8,524 nucleotides of DNA from Planctomycetaceae bacterium. GTDB lineage: Bacteria; Planctomycetota; Planctomycetia; Pirellulales; Pirellulaceae. The notes under the pieces are model-generated. The model was given only the letters and a program-made list of their open reading frames with translations, was not told the DNA's origin and did not search any database. The position numbers and the translations under genes were made by a program. Below, piece by piece: positions 1 through 7,449 of the stretch; within the stretch, counting starts at the first letter, position 1; the number at the start of each line of letters is the position of its first letter. The stretch lies in contig REEF01000722.1 of assembly GCA_007695205.1 (NCBI GenBank), forward strand, positions 1 through 8,524. Direction: 5' to 3'.

Positions 1-73
1 GGGGTCGGGAGTCGTTTTCGGGCAACAACGAACCATGTGGATAACGCTCTCTCCGAAAACGACTCCCGACCCC
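1..73. repeat. Perfect 21-bp inverted repeat (hairpin or palindromic repeat unit)
   Basis: Bases 1-21 (GGGGTCGGGAGTCGTTTTCG plus G) are exactly complementary in reverse to 53-73, separated by a 31-nt loop; the arm could extend beyond the window edge. The repeat lies downstream of hoxH and of the adjacent gene remnant. It could be one copy of a dispersed palindromic repeat (REP- or MITE-like) or a transcription-ending hairpin. No clear T-run follows on the plus strand (TTCTGC), and the other side lies outside the window, so a classical intrinsic terminator is not demonstrated. Confidence 0.8.
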
Positions 74-112
74 TTCTGCAAAACGCCACACAAATTCATT
101 TGCCGATGCTTA

Positions 113-254
113 TCACGCATCCAGTGGCGGCCGAGTCGCGATGCCCTGTCGGATGATGTCCAGCACCCAGTTTGACGTGCGTATCCAGGTGCAGCAGAGG
201 CAGGTACCAACGGTAGATCTCGCGGGCTCGCTGCCAGTCGCCCGCCATCGGCAG
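113..254 (-). pseudogene. Remnant of a dihydrodipicolinate synthase / N-acetylneuraminate lyase family gene (C-terminal part, frameshifted)
   Basis: In one minus-strand frame, 254-168 encodes LPMAGDWQRAREIYRWYLP followed by LLHLDTHVKL. This resembles the segment of DapA-family aldolases that precedes the VQYIKLA-like helix. In the frame shifted by one, 166-113 encodes VLDIIRQGIATRPPLDA and a stop, resembling the C-terminal end of the same family (an IIR.AIATRP-like ending). The roughly 20-30 residues expected between the two pieces are missing, and so is everything N-terminal, because hoxH ends at 317. This looks like a decayed fragment of a roughly 300-residue gene with an internal deletion and frameshift. 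Recognition is from memory of family motifs, so the exact family member cannot be named. The rest of 255-316 shows nothing coding that I can support. Confidence 0.6.
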
Positions 255-316
255 ATCGCTTGCACGGGCGACGGTGTGAATCGGTGGACGGCGTCCAAGT
301 TATTTCTGCGCGGTCG

Positions 317-1741
317 CTAAAACCTGTGGATGCGGCGGACTTCGGTGCCATCGGGATCTAGCAGGATTAGTTCCAGGGGCATCTGGCCGAAGGCGTGCGT
401 CGAGCAGGAGAGGCAGGGGTCGTAGGCACGGATAGCGGCCTCGATGCGATTGAGCGCGCCTTCCCGGATGTTCGTGCCGTCCAGATAACGTTTTGCGACT
501 TCCTCGACCGCTCGACTCATCGCATAGTTGTTGTTGCCGGTCGCCACGATCAGATTCACCCGTTCCAATTTGCCGTTCTCGTCGATCCAGTAGTGATGGA
601 ACAAGGTGCCGCGGGGCGCTTCCAGCACGCCGACGCCTTCCAGGTTGGTGATCTTGGCGTTGATCAACAGATCTTTCGAAAGCACTTCGGGATCTTCCAG
701 GATCTCGCGCGCTCGTTCGACCGCGTACAGATCCTCGATCAACCGGGCGTAGTGGTAGTACAAAGTGCCTTCGACCGTCCGCCCACCGCAGATCTGTTGG
801 TAGATTTCGTACTCGACCTGCGCCAACGGGGTGGCGATCTTGTCGGCGGCGTTCAACCGTCCCAACGGTCCGACTCGATAAACACCGTCGGGCCAACCGG
901 TGTCCCGGAAGAAGGGAAACTTCAGATAGGTCCACGGTTCGACGTGCTCGCCGATATACTCCAAATAATCACTGCCGTCGAATCGATGCAGTTCCTCTCG
1001 GTCGGGACCGACGTGCCTCAACGGGCCGTCGTACAATTCGAGCGAATTCTGCTGGCCGACCATGCCCAGATAACCGGTCGAAAACGAGGCGAATTCTCCC
1101 AGCAGTTCCTGGTGACGATCGGCCCAGTCCTTGATGATGGCCAGCGCTTCCAGGACATAGCCGATCATCGTATCGATCTCGGCCAGCAACGTATCGCGGT
1201 CGGCCGAGTCCAGCGCCTGGTTGACTCCACCAGGCACGGCGAATGTGGGGTGGATGCGGCGATCGCCAAGGGTCGCGATCAGCGATTGGCCGAAGCGACG
1301 CAACTGGATGGCCTTGTGCACCAGTTCGGGATTGGCGGCCACCAAGCCCGCGACGTTGCGGATCGCCGGATCGGCATCGAACCCCAGCAGCAGGTCCGGG
1401 CCTGCCAGTTCGAAGAAGTGCATCGAGTGGGATTGGATCGTTTGGCCCATGTGCATCAGTTCGCGCAGCAATCGGGCGGGCCGAGTCGGCGTGACCCCCA
1501 GGATCTGATCGCAGGCCTTGACGGACACCAGGTGGTGGCTGACCGGACAGATGCCGCAGATGCGCGGCGTGATCTGCGGCATCTCGAAGTACATGCGACC
1601 TTCACAAAACTTCTCGAACCCGCGGAACTCGTTGACATGGAAAAAGGCCCGCTCGACTTGCTGGTCGTCGCCCAGATGCACGACGACTTTGGCGTGCCCT
1701 TCGATTCGAGTCACCGGTTCGATGATTACTTTGCTTCCCAT
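317..1741 (-). CDS. hoxH: [NiFe] hydrogenase large (catalytic) subunit, group 3 / HoxH type
   Basis: This 474-residue protein is the subunit that carries the NiFe active site and interconverts H2 with protons and electrons; it pairs with the small subunit encoded just upstream. The N-terminal nickel-binding motif [11 protein letters not shown] has its cysteines at residues 62 and 65. The C-terminal motif DPCLSCSTH has cysteines at 443 and 446 and ends at His449. The EPVTRIEGH start and the full length fit bidirectional cytoplasmic HoxH proteins (about 470-490 residues). A 25-residue tail follows His449, as expected for a precursor cut by a HoxW-like endopeptidase after nickel insertion; no such protease gene is visible here. 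The ATG lies 15 nt after the hoxY stop, with only weak purine-rich sequence (GGGG, GAAAG) upstream, so translation may be coupled. There is no signal peptide or membrane segment. Assignment to group 3d rather than another group 3 subtype is inferred from the operon partners. Confidence 0.96.
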   Translation of the reverse strand: MGSKVIIEPVTRIEGHAKVVVHLGDDQQVERAFFHVNEFRGFEKFCEGRMYFEMPQITPRICGICPVSHHLVSVKACDQILGVTPTRPARLLRELMHMGQTIQSHSMHFFELAGPDLLLGFDADPAIRNVAGLVAANPELVHKAIQLRRFGQSLIATLGDRRIHPTFAVPGGVNQALDSADRDTLLAEIDTMIGYVLEALAIIKDWADRHQELLGEFASFSTGYLGMVGQQNSLELYDGPLRHVGPDREELHRFDGSDYLEYIGEHVEPWTYLKFPFFRDTGWPDGVYRVGPLGRLNAADKIATPLAQVEYEIYQQICGGRTVEGTLYYHYARLIEDLYAVERAREILEDPEVLSKDLLINAKITNLEGVGVLEAPRGTLFHHYWIDENGKLERVNLIVATGNNNYAMSRAVEEVAKRYLDGTNIREGALNRIEAAIRAYDPCLSCSTHAFGQMPLELILLDPDGTEVRRIHRF

Positions 1742-1756
1742 CGGTCTTTCGCACCC

Positions 1757-2299
1757 CTAATGCCAATCCAGGTACCTGCCGCGTAGCGTGGGCTGGCGGC
1801 CGGCAGCCAATTCACTTAACACGTAAAAAATCGCATCTGCCGACGGTGGACAGCCGGGTAGATAGATATCGACCGATACCAATTGATCCAACGGTCGAAC
1901 CTCCTGCATCACCGCCAGGTCCTCATGTTGCGGCACGATCCCGTCGACCGTACTTTCCGTCTCGATATACGCTCGCCGCAGCGCGACCGCTGCGGTGACG
2001 GCGTTTCGCATGGCGGGCACGCCACCGAACACCGCACAATCCCCCAGCGCGATCAGGGTCTTGCAACGGCTGCGCATCCGCCGAGCGACCTCTTCGGTCG
2101 ACGAGTTGGCGACCGCGCCTTCCAGGATGCCGATATCCACACCCTGCTGGTCCGGATGTTTCAAATCGGTGATCGGCGTCGCGCGCAATTCGACCAAATC
2201 CAGTAGTTGCACGAGCCGATCGTCGATATCCAGCAGCGACATGTGACAACCGGCACACCCAGCCAGCCAATCGGACGCGACAGTAACTTTTTCGTTCAT
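1757..2299 (-). CDS. hoxY: [NiFe] hydrogenase small subunit, HoxY type
   Basis: This 180-residue protein is the electron-transfer partner of the large subunit. It holds the proximal [4Fe-4S] cluster that takes electrons from the NiFe site. Four conserved cysteines are visible: C15 and C18 in the N-terminal GCAGCH motif, C88 in [10 protein letters not shown], and C150 in LPGCPPS. The protein is short, like cytoplasmic HoxY subunits, and lacks both the twin-arginine signal and the C-terminal extension that carries the medial and distal clusters in membrane-bound uptake hydrogenases. This places the complex in the cytoplasm and implies that electrons pass straight to the NuoG-like subunit. The ATG has a GGAAG Shine-Dalgarno sequence six nt upstream (2306-2310), and the gap after the upstream gene is only 12 nt. 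Its position between the NuoG-like gene and hoxH matches the usual hoxU-Y-H order. Confidence 0.95.
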   Translation of the reverse strand: MNEKVTVASDWLAGCAGCHMSLLDIDDRLVQLLDLVELRATPITDLKHPDQQGVDIGILEGAVANSSTEEVARRMRSRCKTLIALGDCAVFGGVPAMRNAVTAAVALRRAYIETESTVDGIVPQHEDLAVMQEVRPLDQLVSVDIYLPGCPPSADAIFYVLSELAAGRQPTLRGRYLDWH

Positions 2300-2311
2300 C
2301 GGTTTCTTCCA

Positions 2312-4159
2312 TTACATCGAATGCTGGACTTCCGCCATGGAACCGTACAGTACGGCGTTTCCCAAGAGCGACGACAGCGTGGCCAACGTCACCCAATCGG
2401 GATGGATGTCGGGCGGAGCTTGAGTCAGCGGAACAACCGGCAGTTCCCGGCCCTCCAAATTCACGATGTTTCCTTGCTTCTCGGTCCAGCAGCGGGCCGG
2501 CAGCACGACGTCTGCGTGCTCGGTCCACAATGTTTCGTACGCCGACTGGATCACGGTAAATTCGGCCTGGGGCAGCTTCTTGCCGTTCGGCAATTCATCA
2601 CCCGCCAGGATGAACAACGCATCGCCTTGGACGGCTCGCGCGGTCAAGCCCAGGCGAGCGGCCCCCGCCGCGTTCACGCCTTCGACCAGCGGCAGGAAAC
2701 GGGCTTTGCGAGCCAGACCGCGAAGCGCGGCATAGACGGCAATGCTCAGGTTCGGACCATAGATCACCACAGGCGAGCGCGCCGATTCGACCGCCGATTT
2801 GACTTTCGAGACCCCTTCCAAACGCAGATGGTAGGTGTACCGCAATCGCTCGAACGGCGATGCGCCCGTATGGGCGATCGCATCCAGCTTCATCCGTTGA
2901 TGAGCGTAGGGATCCAGCCCGGTTCGCGAATCGTTGACGATCACCAGTTGCGCACCACGATCGAACGCTCGTTTGGTCAGATAACCGACCACCTTTTGAT
3001 TTTCCAACAGATCGCCGCCCACCACGATCACGCAGTCCGCAGCGCTTAAGTCCCCGATCGACGCCGGATCGCCGACAACCGGCGGCATGTGACCGTGCAG
3101 CAAGGCGACTTCATCGCTGTTCAGCACCTCGTTGAAGAAACTCGTGAAGGCCACCAGACCTTCGTTGATCGTCCGCGGGGAAACCAGTCCCGCCACCGAG
3201 TCCGCTTGACGCAAGCCGTTGGCCGCCCGCTCGAGTGCCTCGCCCCAGCCGACAGGCGTCAGTCGCCCGTCTTTCCGGACCAGCGGTTGCGTCACGCGCG
3301 GTGGGGCGACGTCCAGCACCCCAAAACGCCCCTCCAAACATAACAGGCCTCGGTTGTGTCCGTCCCAATCACCTTCGATCTGTACCAAGGTATCGTCGCG
3401 AACCAGGCACTCGATCCCGCATCCGACGCTGCACCCAAGACACGTGGTCTTGATCCGCCGGACGTCCGTCTCGTGGCCCATGAAGGAACTGCGGCGGTCC
3501 ATCAGGGCGCCTGTCGGACAGACCTGCAGGCAACTGCCGCACATCACGCACGTCGATTCTCCCCATGGTATATGGTCGTCTGCGCAAACCATCGTTCGCG
3601 CACCTCGCTGATGCACCCCCAACGTATGGTTGGCCGATAATTCGCGGCATGCCCGGACGCAACGACGACACAGGATACAGCGGCCTTGATCGAACACAAA
3701 ATACTTACCCGTCGCATCGACCGGCCAGGACTTCGCAAAATTGGGCGGATGTTCCCAAAAAGCCATCCCGTAGCGATACGCCAATTTCTGCAATTCACAA
3801 TCCGTGGTGCTGTCGCTACCGCTGGCCGGGCAGTACATGCAGTAATGAGTTCGTTCGGAGAAGATCATCTGCACCGCGAACAGCCGAGCCGAGACCACCG
3901 CCGGAGTCTCGGTCCGGACCTCCATCCCCTCGGATACCGGAAACGTACAGGCGGGCTGCAAGGTACGTTGCCCCTTGATTTCCACCAAACAGACGCGGCA
4001 AGCGCCTTCGGGCGGCAAGGCCGGGTGATGGCATAAGGCCGGGATATCGATCCCGGCCGCCGACGCGGCTTCCAAAACGGTCTGGCCGGCTCCAGCATGA
4101 ACGGCTCGTCCGTTCAGCGTGATCTTTACCGTCCCCGATGTGATCGTGTTCTTGCTCAT
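2312..4159 (-). CDS. NuoG/HoxU-like Fe-S subunit with degenerate molybdopterin-oxidoreductase domain
   Basis: This 615-residue protein is the likely electron wire between HoxYH and the diaphorase module. In order it shows: an N-terminal [2Fe-2S] ferredoxin domain (C43, C54, C57, C71); a NuoG-type His-Cys segment (H105, C107, C110, C121); two ferredoxin-type [4Fe-4S] motifs (C161/C164/C167/C171 and C204/C207/C210/C214); a further [4Fe-4S] motif of the formate-dehydrogenase/NuoG kind (C240, C243, C247, C274); and a molybdopterin-oxidoreductase fold to about residue 600, ending in the characteristic ADVVLPA segment (549-555). Classical HoxU has only the first roughly 240 residues, so NuoG-like is the better name. 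Catalysis at molybdenum is unlikely: no Cys-His or selenocysteine equivalent is seen where formate dehydrogenases carry it, and the lysine expected after the last cluster cysteine is Glu276 (CLEGRFG). No Shine-Dalgarno sequence precedes the ATG; a tandem repeat occupies that place. A truncated formate dehydrogenase alpha subunit is the alternative reading, made unlikely by the missing catalytic residue. Confidence 0.9.
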   Translation of the reverse strand: MSKNTITSGTVKITLNGRAVHAGAGQTVLEAASAAGIDIPALCHHPALPPEGACRVCLVEIKGQRTLQPACTFPVSEGMEVRTETPAVVSARLFAVQMIFSERTHYCMYCPASGSDSTTDCELQKLAYRYGMAFWEHPPNFAKSWPVDATGKYFVFDQGRCILCRRCVRACRELSANHTLGVHQRGARTMVCADDHIPWGESTCVMCGSCLQVCPTGALMDRRSSFMGHETDVRRIKTTCLGCSVGCGIECLVRDDTLVQIEGDWDGHNRGLLCLEGRFGVLDVAPPRVTQPLVRKDGRLTPVGWGEALERAANGLRQADSVAGLVSPRTINEGLVAFTSFFNEVLNSDEVALLHGHMPPVVGDPASIGDLSAADCVIVVGGDLLENQKVVGYLTKRAFDRGAQLVIVNDSRTGLDPYAHQRMKLDAIAHTGASPFERLRYTYHLRLEGVSKVKSAVESARSPVVIYGPNLSIAVYAALRGLARKARFLPLVEGVNAAGAARLGLTARAVQGDALFILAGDELPNGKKLPQAEFTVIQSAYETLWTEHADVVLPARCWTEKQGNIVNLEGRELPVVPLTQAPPDIHPDWVTLATLSSLLGNAVLYGSMAEVQHSM

Positions 4160-4162
4160 TGG

Positions 4163-4194
4163 CAGTTGTCGGTTGTCAGTTGTCGGTTGTCAGT
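4163..4194. repeat. Short tandem repeat in the gap between the NuoF-GltD and NuoG-like genes
   Basis: The plus-strand unit CAGTTGTCGGTTGT occurs twice without mismatch (4163-4176 and 4177-4190) and begins a third time (CAGT, 4191-4194). Each unit is itself made of near-repeats of a 7-mer (CAGTTGT / CGGTTGT). It fills half of the 61-bp gap and lies three nt from the ATG of the downstream gene, exactly where a Shine-Dalgarno sequence would be expected. None is present. Confidence 0.85.
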
Positions 4195-4220
4195 GGGCAG
4201 TAAGCGTTTGAGCTTGGTGT

Positions 4221-7200
4221 TCATCTGTGTTTCTCTTTTTCGGCCGCCATGGCTTCGGCCCATTCCAGATCACAACGCAGGCAGCGACGGGCTTCCTCTT
4301 GAGCTGCTTGTTGGTCGAAGCCCGTTTCAACCTCGTCGAAATTGTTGTCACGCTGTTCGACGGGCCGTCGAGGCGTGAGGGGGCGCTGGTGATCGGCATA
4401 ATCCTCCAGCTCGAATACCTGCGGCACGTCGGTCCGATCGGGCTCCAGATAGGGCTTGACCAACTGGCCGGACTCCAGCCAATGGGCGACCGCTTGGGCC
4501 ACCAGGTTGCCCTGCGCCACCGCCTCGACAATCGTGGCGGGGCCGGTCACCGCATCGCCTGCGGCGAAGACGCCGGGGCGCGTGGTGCTGAAGGCGTCAT
4601 CGACCACCAGCGTGTCGCCTCGACGCCGAGCGATGTCGGTGCCCTGCAACCAGTCCAGGTCCGGTACCTGGCCGATGGCCGGAATCAGCATCTCGACGTT
4701 CAACTCGTACGAGTCGGCACCCAACGGTACCGGGCGACGGCGAGCGGAATCATCAAAGTCGGCCAATCGCTGCGGCTGTAACCGGACGCCGGTCACCGAC
4801 CCATTGCCCAACACCTGGACGGGATTGACCAGTGTATGGAAGCGGATGCCCTCTTGGCGAGCTGCTTCGATCTCTTCGGGCAGATGAGCCGCAGGCATGT
4901 CGTCGCCTTCCCGACGGTAGATGACATGGATCTCTCGGGCACCCATCCGTAGGGCGGATCGAGCGACATCGATGGCCACATCGCCGCCGCCAACCACCGC
5001 GACTCGCTTGCCCAGCACATCGGGCAGGGGCAGGTCATAGCTCAGACCCACTGCCTGCATGGTCGCTTGGCCGGCCACGCGGCTCAGGAATTCCACGCCG
5101 TCGAAGACGCCGGGTTTCTCGTCACCGGCAATGCCCAAACGGCGGCTGCGATGGGCTCCGATCGCCAGCACCACGGCATGGTAGCCTCGTTGGTGGAAGA
5201 GATCGTCCAATGAAAAGTCGCGGCCCAGCGCCTGATTGCAGACGATCTGGACGCCCGCACGACGAACGTTGTCGATTTCGGCCAACAGCGGAGCTCGCGG
5301 CAAACGATAAGCCGGGATCGCCCACGACATCATGCCGCCGGCTACGGGGTATTTCTCGTAGACCGTGACGCGATACCCGCGTTGAGCCAAACGCAAGGCG
5401 GCTGTCAATCCGGCTGGCCCACCCCCGATCACGGCCACCTTGTGCTGGGAAGCCGTCTTCCGCTGGGCTTCCGTACCGATGGGTTCGGGGTCCCAGGCTT
5501 TTTCCAGTTCATGGTCGGCCATGTATCGCTTGACCAGCCGGATCGCGATCGGTTGGTCGAGTTCGCTTCGCCGACATTTTGTCTCGCAAAACGCCGGACA
5601 GGCTCGGCCACAAACCAGCGCGAACGGGTTGCGGCGGCGATGGATGGCCAAGCCTTCGGCGTAACGGCCTTGCGCGATCAATGCCAGGTAAGCGGGCGAA
5701 TCAACTCCCGCCGGGCAGGCGTTGATACAGCGGGCGCGCACCAGCGCGCGGCACTGACCAGCACGGCACAGCCGATCGTCCACGTGCGTGATGAATTCCT
5801 GTTCGAAAAACTTCAGCGCCGCCAGCACCGGCCCGGGGGTGCGTTGGCCGAGTCCGCAGAGGGACGAGTTCATCATGTGGACCGACACGTCTCGGATGAT
5901 GTCCAAGTCCTTGCGAGTTCCCTGCCCCTCGCTGATACGTGTCAGGGCTTCCAGCAACCGCTGGCCGCCCACGCGGCACGGAACGCACTTGCCGCACGAT
6001 TCGGCCGCAGCGAACAGCAGGAAGTATCGCGAGAATTCGACCATGCACGTGTCGTCATCCAACACGATCATGCCGCCCGAACCCATCACCGCCCCCGCTT
6101 CGGCCAACGAATCGAAATCCACGGGCGTGTTCAGCGCGGCTGCCGGCAGACAACCACCCAGAGGCCCGCCGGTCTGCACGGCTTTGAATTTCTTGCCGTC
6201 CGGCACCCCGCCGCCCACATCAAAGATAATGTCGCCCAAAGGGATGCCCATCGGCACCTCGATCAGCCCCGTGTTCCGAATTTTTCCCGTCAGCGCGAAC
6301 ACGGCGGTTCCCGGCGACGTCGCGGTGCCGATGCGGTTGAACCACGAGGCACCGCGCAAGATCACCATCGGCGCCATCGCATAGCTCTTGACGTTATTGA
6401 TGTTGGTCGGCTGGTTCCATAATCCGGTCGATACGGGGTAGGGAGGCCGGGGGCGAGGCTCGCCGCGCCGTCCCTCGATCGAAGCCAGCAAGGCCGTCTC
6501 TTCGCCACAAACGAACGCGCCGGCACCTTCCTTGATCTCCACATCAAACGCGAACCCCGTCCCGCAGATGTCATCGCCCAACAAGCCCCAATCGCGCGAT
6601 TGATGGATCGCGATCTGCAGTCGGTCGATCGCCAGCGGATACTCCTCGCGACAATAAATATACCCATGACGGGCACCGATCGCGTACGCGGCGATCGTCA
6701 TGCCCTCCAGCACGCTGTGCGGATCGCTTTCCAAGATCGAACGGTCCATGAACGCGCCAGGATCGCCCTCGTCCGCGTTGCAAATCACATATTTCGGCTC
6801 GCCCGGCGATCGGCGGCAGAACTCCCATTTCGCGCCCACCAAAAAACCCGCACCCCCGCGGCCTCGTAGCTTCGAAGCCTTCATCTCGCGGATCACCTCG
6901 TCCGGCGACATCTCGCCCAGCACCTTGGCCAATGCAGCGTATCCGTCGCGAGCCATGTACGGCTCGATCTGCTCGGGATCGATCAACCCGCAATTCCGCA
7001 GCGCGATCCGAACTTGCTTGCTGAATAGAGGAAGGTCCCGGTAGGCCGGCAGAGAACGCATCGTCTCTGGTTCGTCGTAGACCAACCGCGAGATGATCCG
7101 GCCCTGGATCAACGTCTGCTCGACAATCTCCGGGACATCCTCTGCATCGACCCGGCAATACAACACGCCCGCCGGCTGGATCACGACGATCGGACCCACC

Positions 7201-7382
7201 GAGCAGAAACCTCGACACAAGGACGGAGCAAGCTGAACGTTGCGCCCCAACGCTCGCCGATTCAACTCGACCTCGAACGCTCGTAACACTCGCTGGCAAC
7301 GAGCCGAACTGCAACGCTCGCCGCCGCACACGGTCACGCTGCCACCGATGGCGACGGAGGGATCCGGTAAGTTCAAGTCCAT
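4221..7382 (-). CDS. NuoF-GltD fusion flavoprotein: NADH-binding FMN subunit joined to an FAD/NADP(H) oxidoreductase
   Basis: This is a 1053-residue fusion when read from the ATG at 7382. Residues about 15-90 form a thioredoxin-fold [2Fe-2S] domain (C19, C24, C56, C60). Residues about 120-530 are a complete NuoF domain, with the FMN/NADH glycine-rich loop RGRGGAGF (173-180), the NADEGDPGAF segment (from about 202) and the N3-type [4Fe-4S] cysteines C463, C466, C469 and C509. From about 535 it becomes a glutamate-synthase-small-subunit/NfnB-like module: an Fe-S helical domain (C539, C544, C552, C556; C591, C595, C599, C603), an FAD Rossmann motif GGGPAG (653-658), a second nucleotide motif GGGDVAID (798-805) followed by YRRE (822-825), where arginines typically favour NADP(H), and the second FAD motif FAAGDA (939-944). 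A lone CxxC pair (1034, 1037) sits near the C terminus. The module probably exchanges electrons with NAD(H) and NADP(H). The frame is open to a TTG at 7448 with a further ATG at 7430; the 7382 start is preferred because family-like sequence begins only after it, but no good Shine-Dalgarno decides the matter. Confidence 0.92.
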   Translation of the reverse strand: MDLNLPDPSVAIGGSVTVCGGERCSSARCQRVLRAFEVELNRRALGRNVQLAPSLCRGFCSVGPIVVIQPAGVLYCRVDAEDVPEIVEQTLIQGRIISRLVYDEPETMRSLPAYRDLPLFSKQVRIALRNCGLIDPEQIEPYMARDGYAALAKVLGEMSPDEVIREMKASKLRGRGGAGFLVGAKWEFCRRSPGEPKYVICNADEGDPGAFMDRSILESDPHSVLEGMTIAAYAIGARHGYIYCREEYPLAIDRLQIAIHQSRDWGLLGDDICGTGFAFDVEIKEGAGAFVCGEETALLASIEGRRGEPRPRPPYPVSTGLWNQPTNINNVKSYAMAPMVILRGASWFNRIGTATSPGTAVFALTGKIRNTGLIEVPMGIPLGDIIFDVGGGVPDGKKFKAVQTGGPLGGCLPAAALNTPVDFDSLAEAGAVMGSGGMIVLDDDTCMVEFSRYFLLFAAAESCGKCVPCRVGGQRLLEALTRISEGQGTRKDLDIIRDVSVHMMNSSLCGLGQRTPGPVLAALKFFEQEFITHVDDRLCRAGQCRALVRARCINACPAGVDSPAYLALIAQGRYAEGLAIHRRRNPFALVCGRACPAFCETKCRRSELDQPIAIRLVKRYMADHELEKAWDPEPIGTEAQRKTASQHKVAVIGGGPAGLTAALRLAQRGYRVTVYEKYPVAGGMMSWAIPAYRLPRAPLLAEIDNVRRAGVQIVCNQALGRDFSLDDLFHQRGYHAVVLAIGAHRSRRLGIAGDEKPGVFDGVEFLSRVAGQATMQAVGLSYDLPLPDVLGKRVAVVGGGDVAIDVARSALRMGAREIHVIYRREGDDMPAAHLPEEIEAARQEGIRFHTLVNPVQVLGNGSVTGVRLQPQRLADFDDSARRRPVPLGADSYELNVEMLIPAIGQVPDLDWLQGTDIARRRGDTLVVDDAFSTTRPGVFAAGDAVTGPATIVEAVAQGNLVAQAVAHWLESGQLVKPYLEPDRTDVPQVFELEDYADHQRPLTPRRPVEQRDNNFDEVETGFDQQAAQEEARRCLRCDLEWAEAMAAEKEKHR

Positions 7383-7449
7383 GCTCTCACGCTTTCGTCT
7401 TATTTCGGAAAAAGGCGATTCTCCCACCATTCGAAGACCGGCAGCCAAT

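Noticed and set aside
300..935. 211-residue minus-strand frame overlapping the 3' end of hoxH
   Set aside because: Out of frame with hoxH and arginine-rich without family features; hoxH is intact through its DPCLSCSTH motif here.
395..1786. 463-residue open frame on the plus strand opposite hoxH
   Set aside because: It mirrors the codon pattern of hoxH, has no recognisable family motifs, and lies antisense to a gene with intact active-site motifs.
2207..3049. 280-residue open frame on the plus strand opposite the NuoG-like gene and the start of hoxY
   Set aside because: It spans two well-supported genes on the other strand and shows no family motif.
5382..6422. 346-residue open frame on the plus strand opposite the NuoF-GltD gene
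   Set aside because: Antisense shadow of a GC-rich coding region; rich in Arg, Gln and His with no domain signature.
6571..7329. 252-residue minus-strand frame inside the NuoF domain
   Set aside because: Out-of-frame shadow of the NuoF coding sequence, which has all its expected cofactor motifs in the other frame.
7383..7448. N-terminal extension of the NuoF-GltD protein from a TTG at 7448 (or ATG at 7430)
   Set aside because: The extra residues do not resemble the family and no Shine-Dalgarno supports either codon; kept only as an alternative start.
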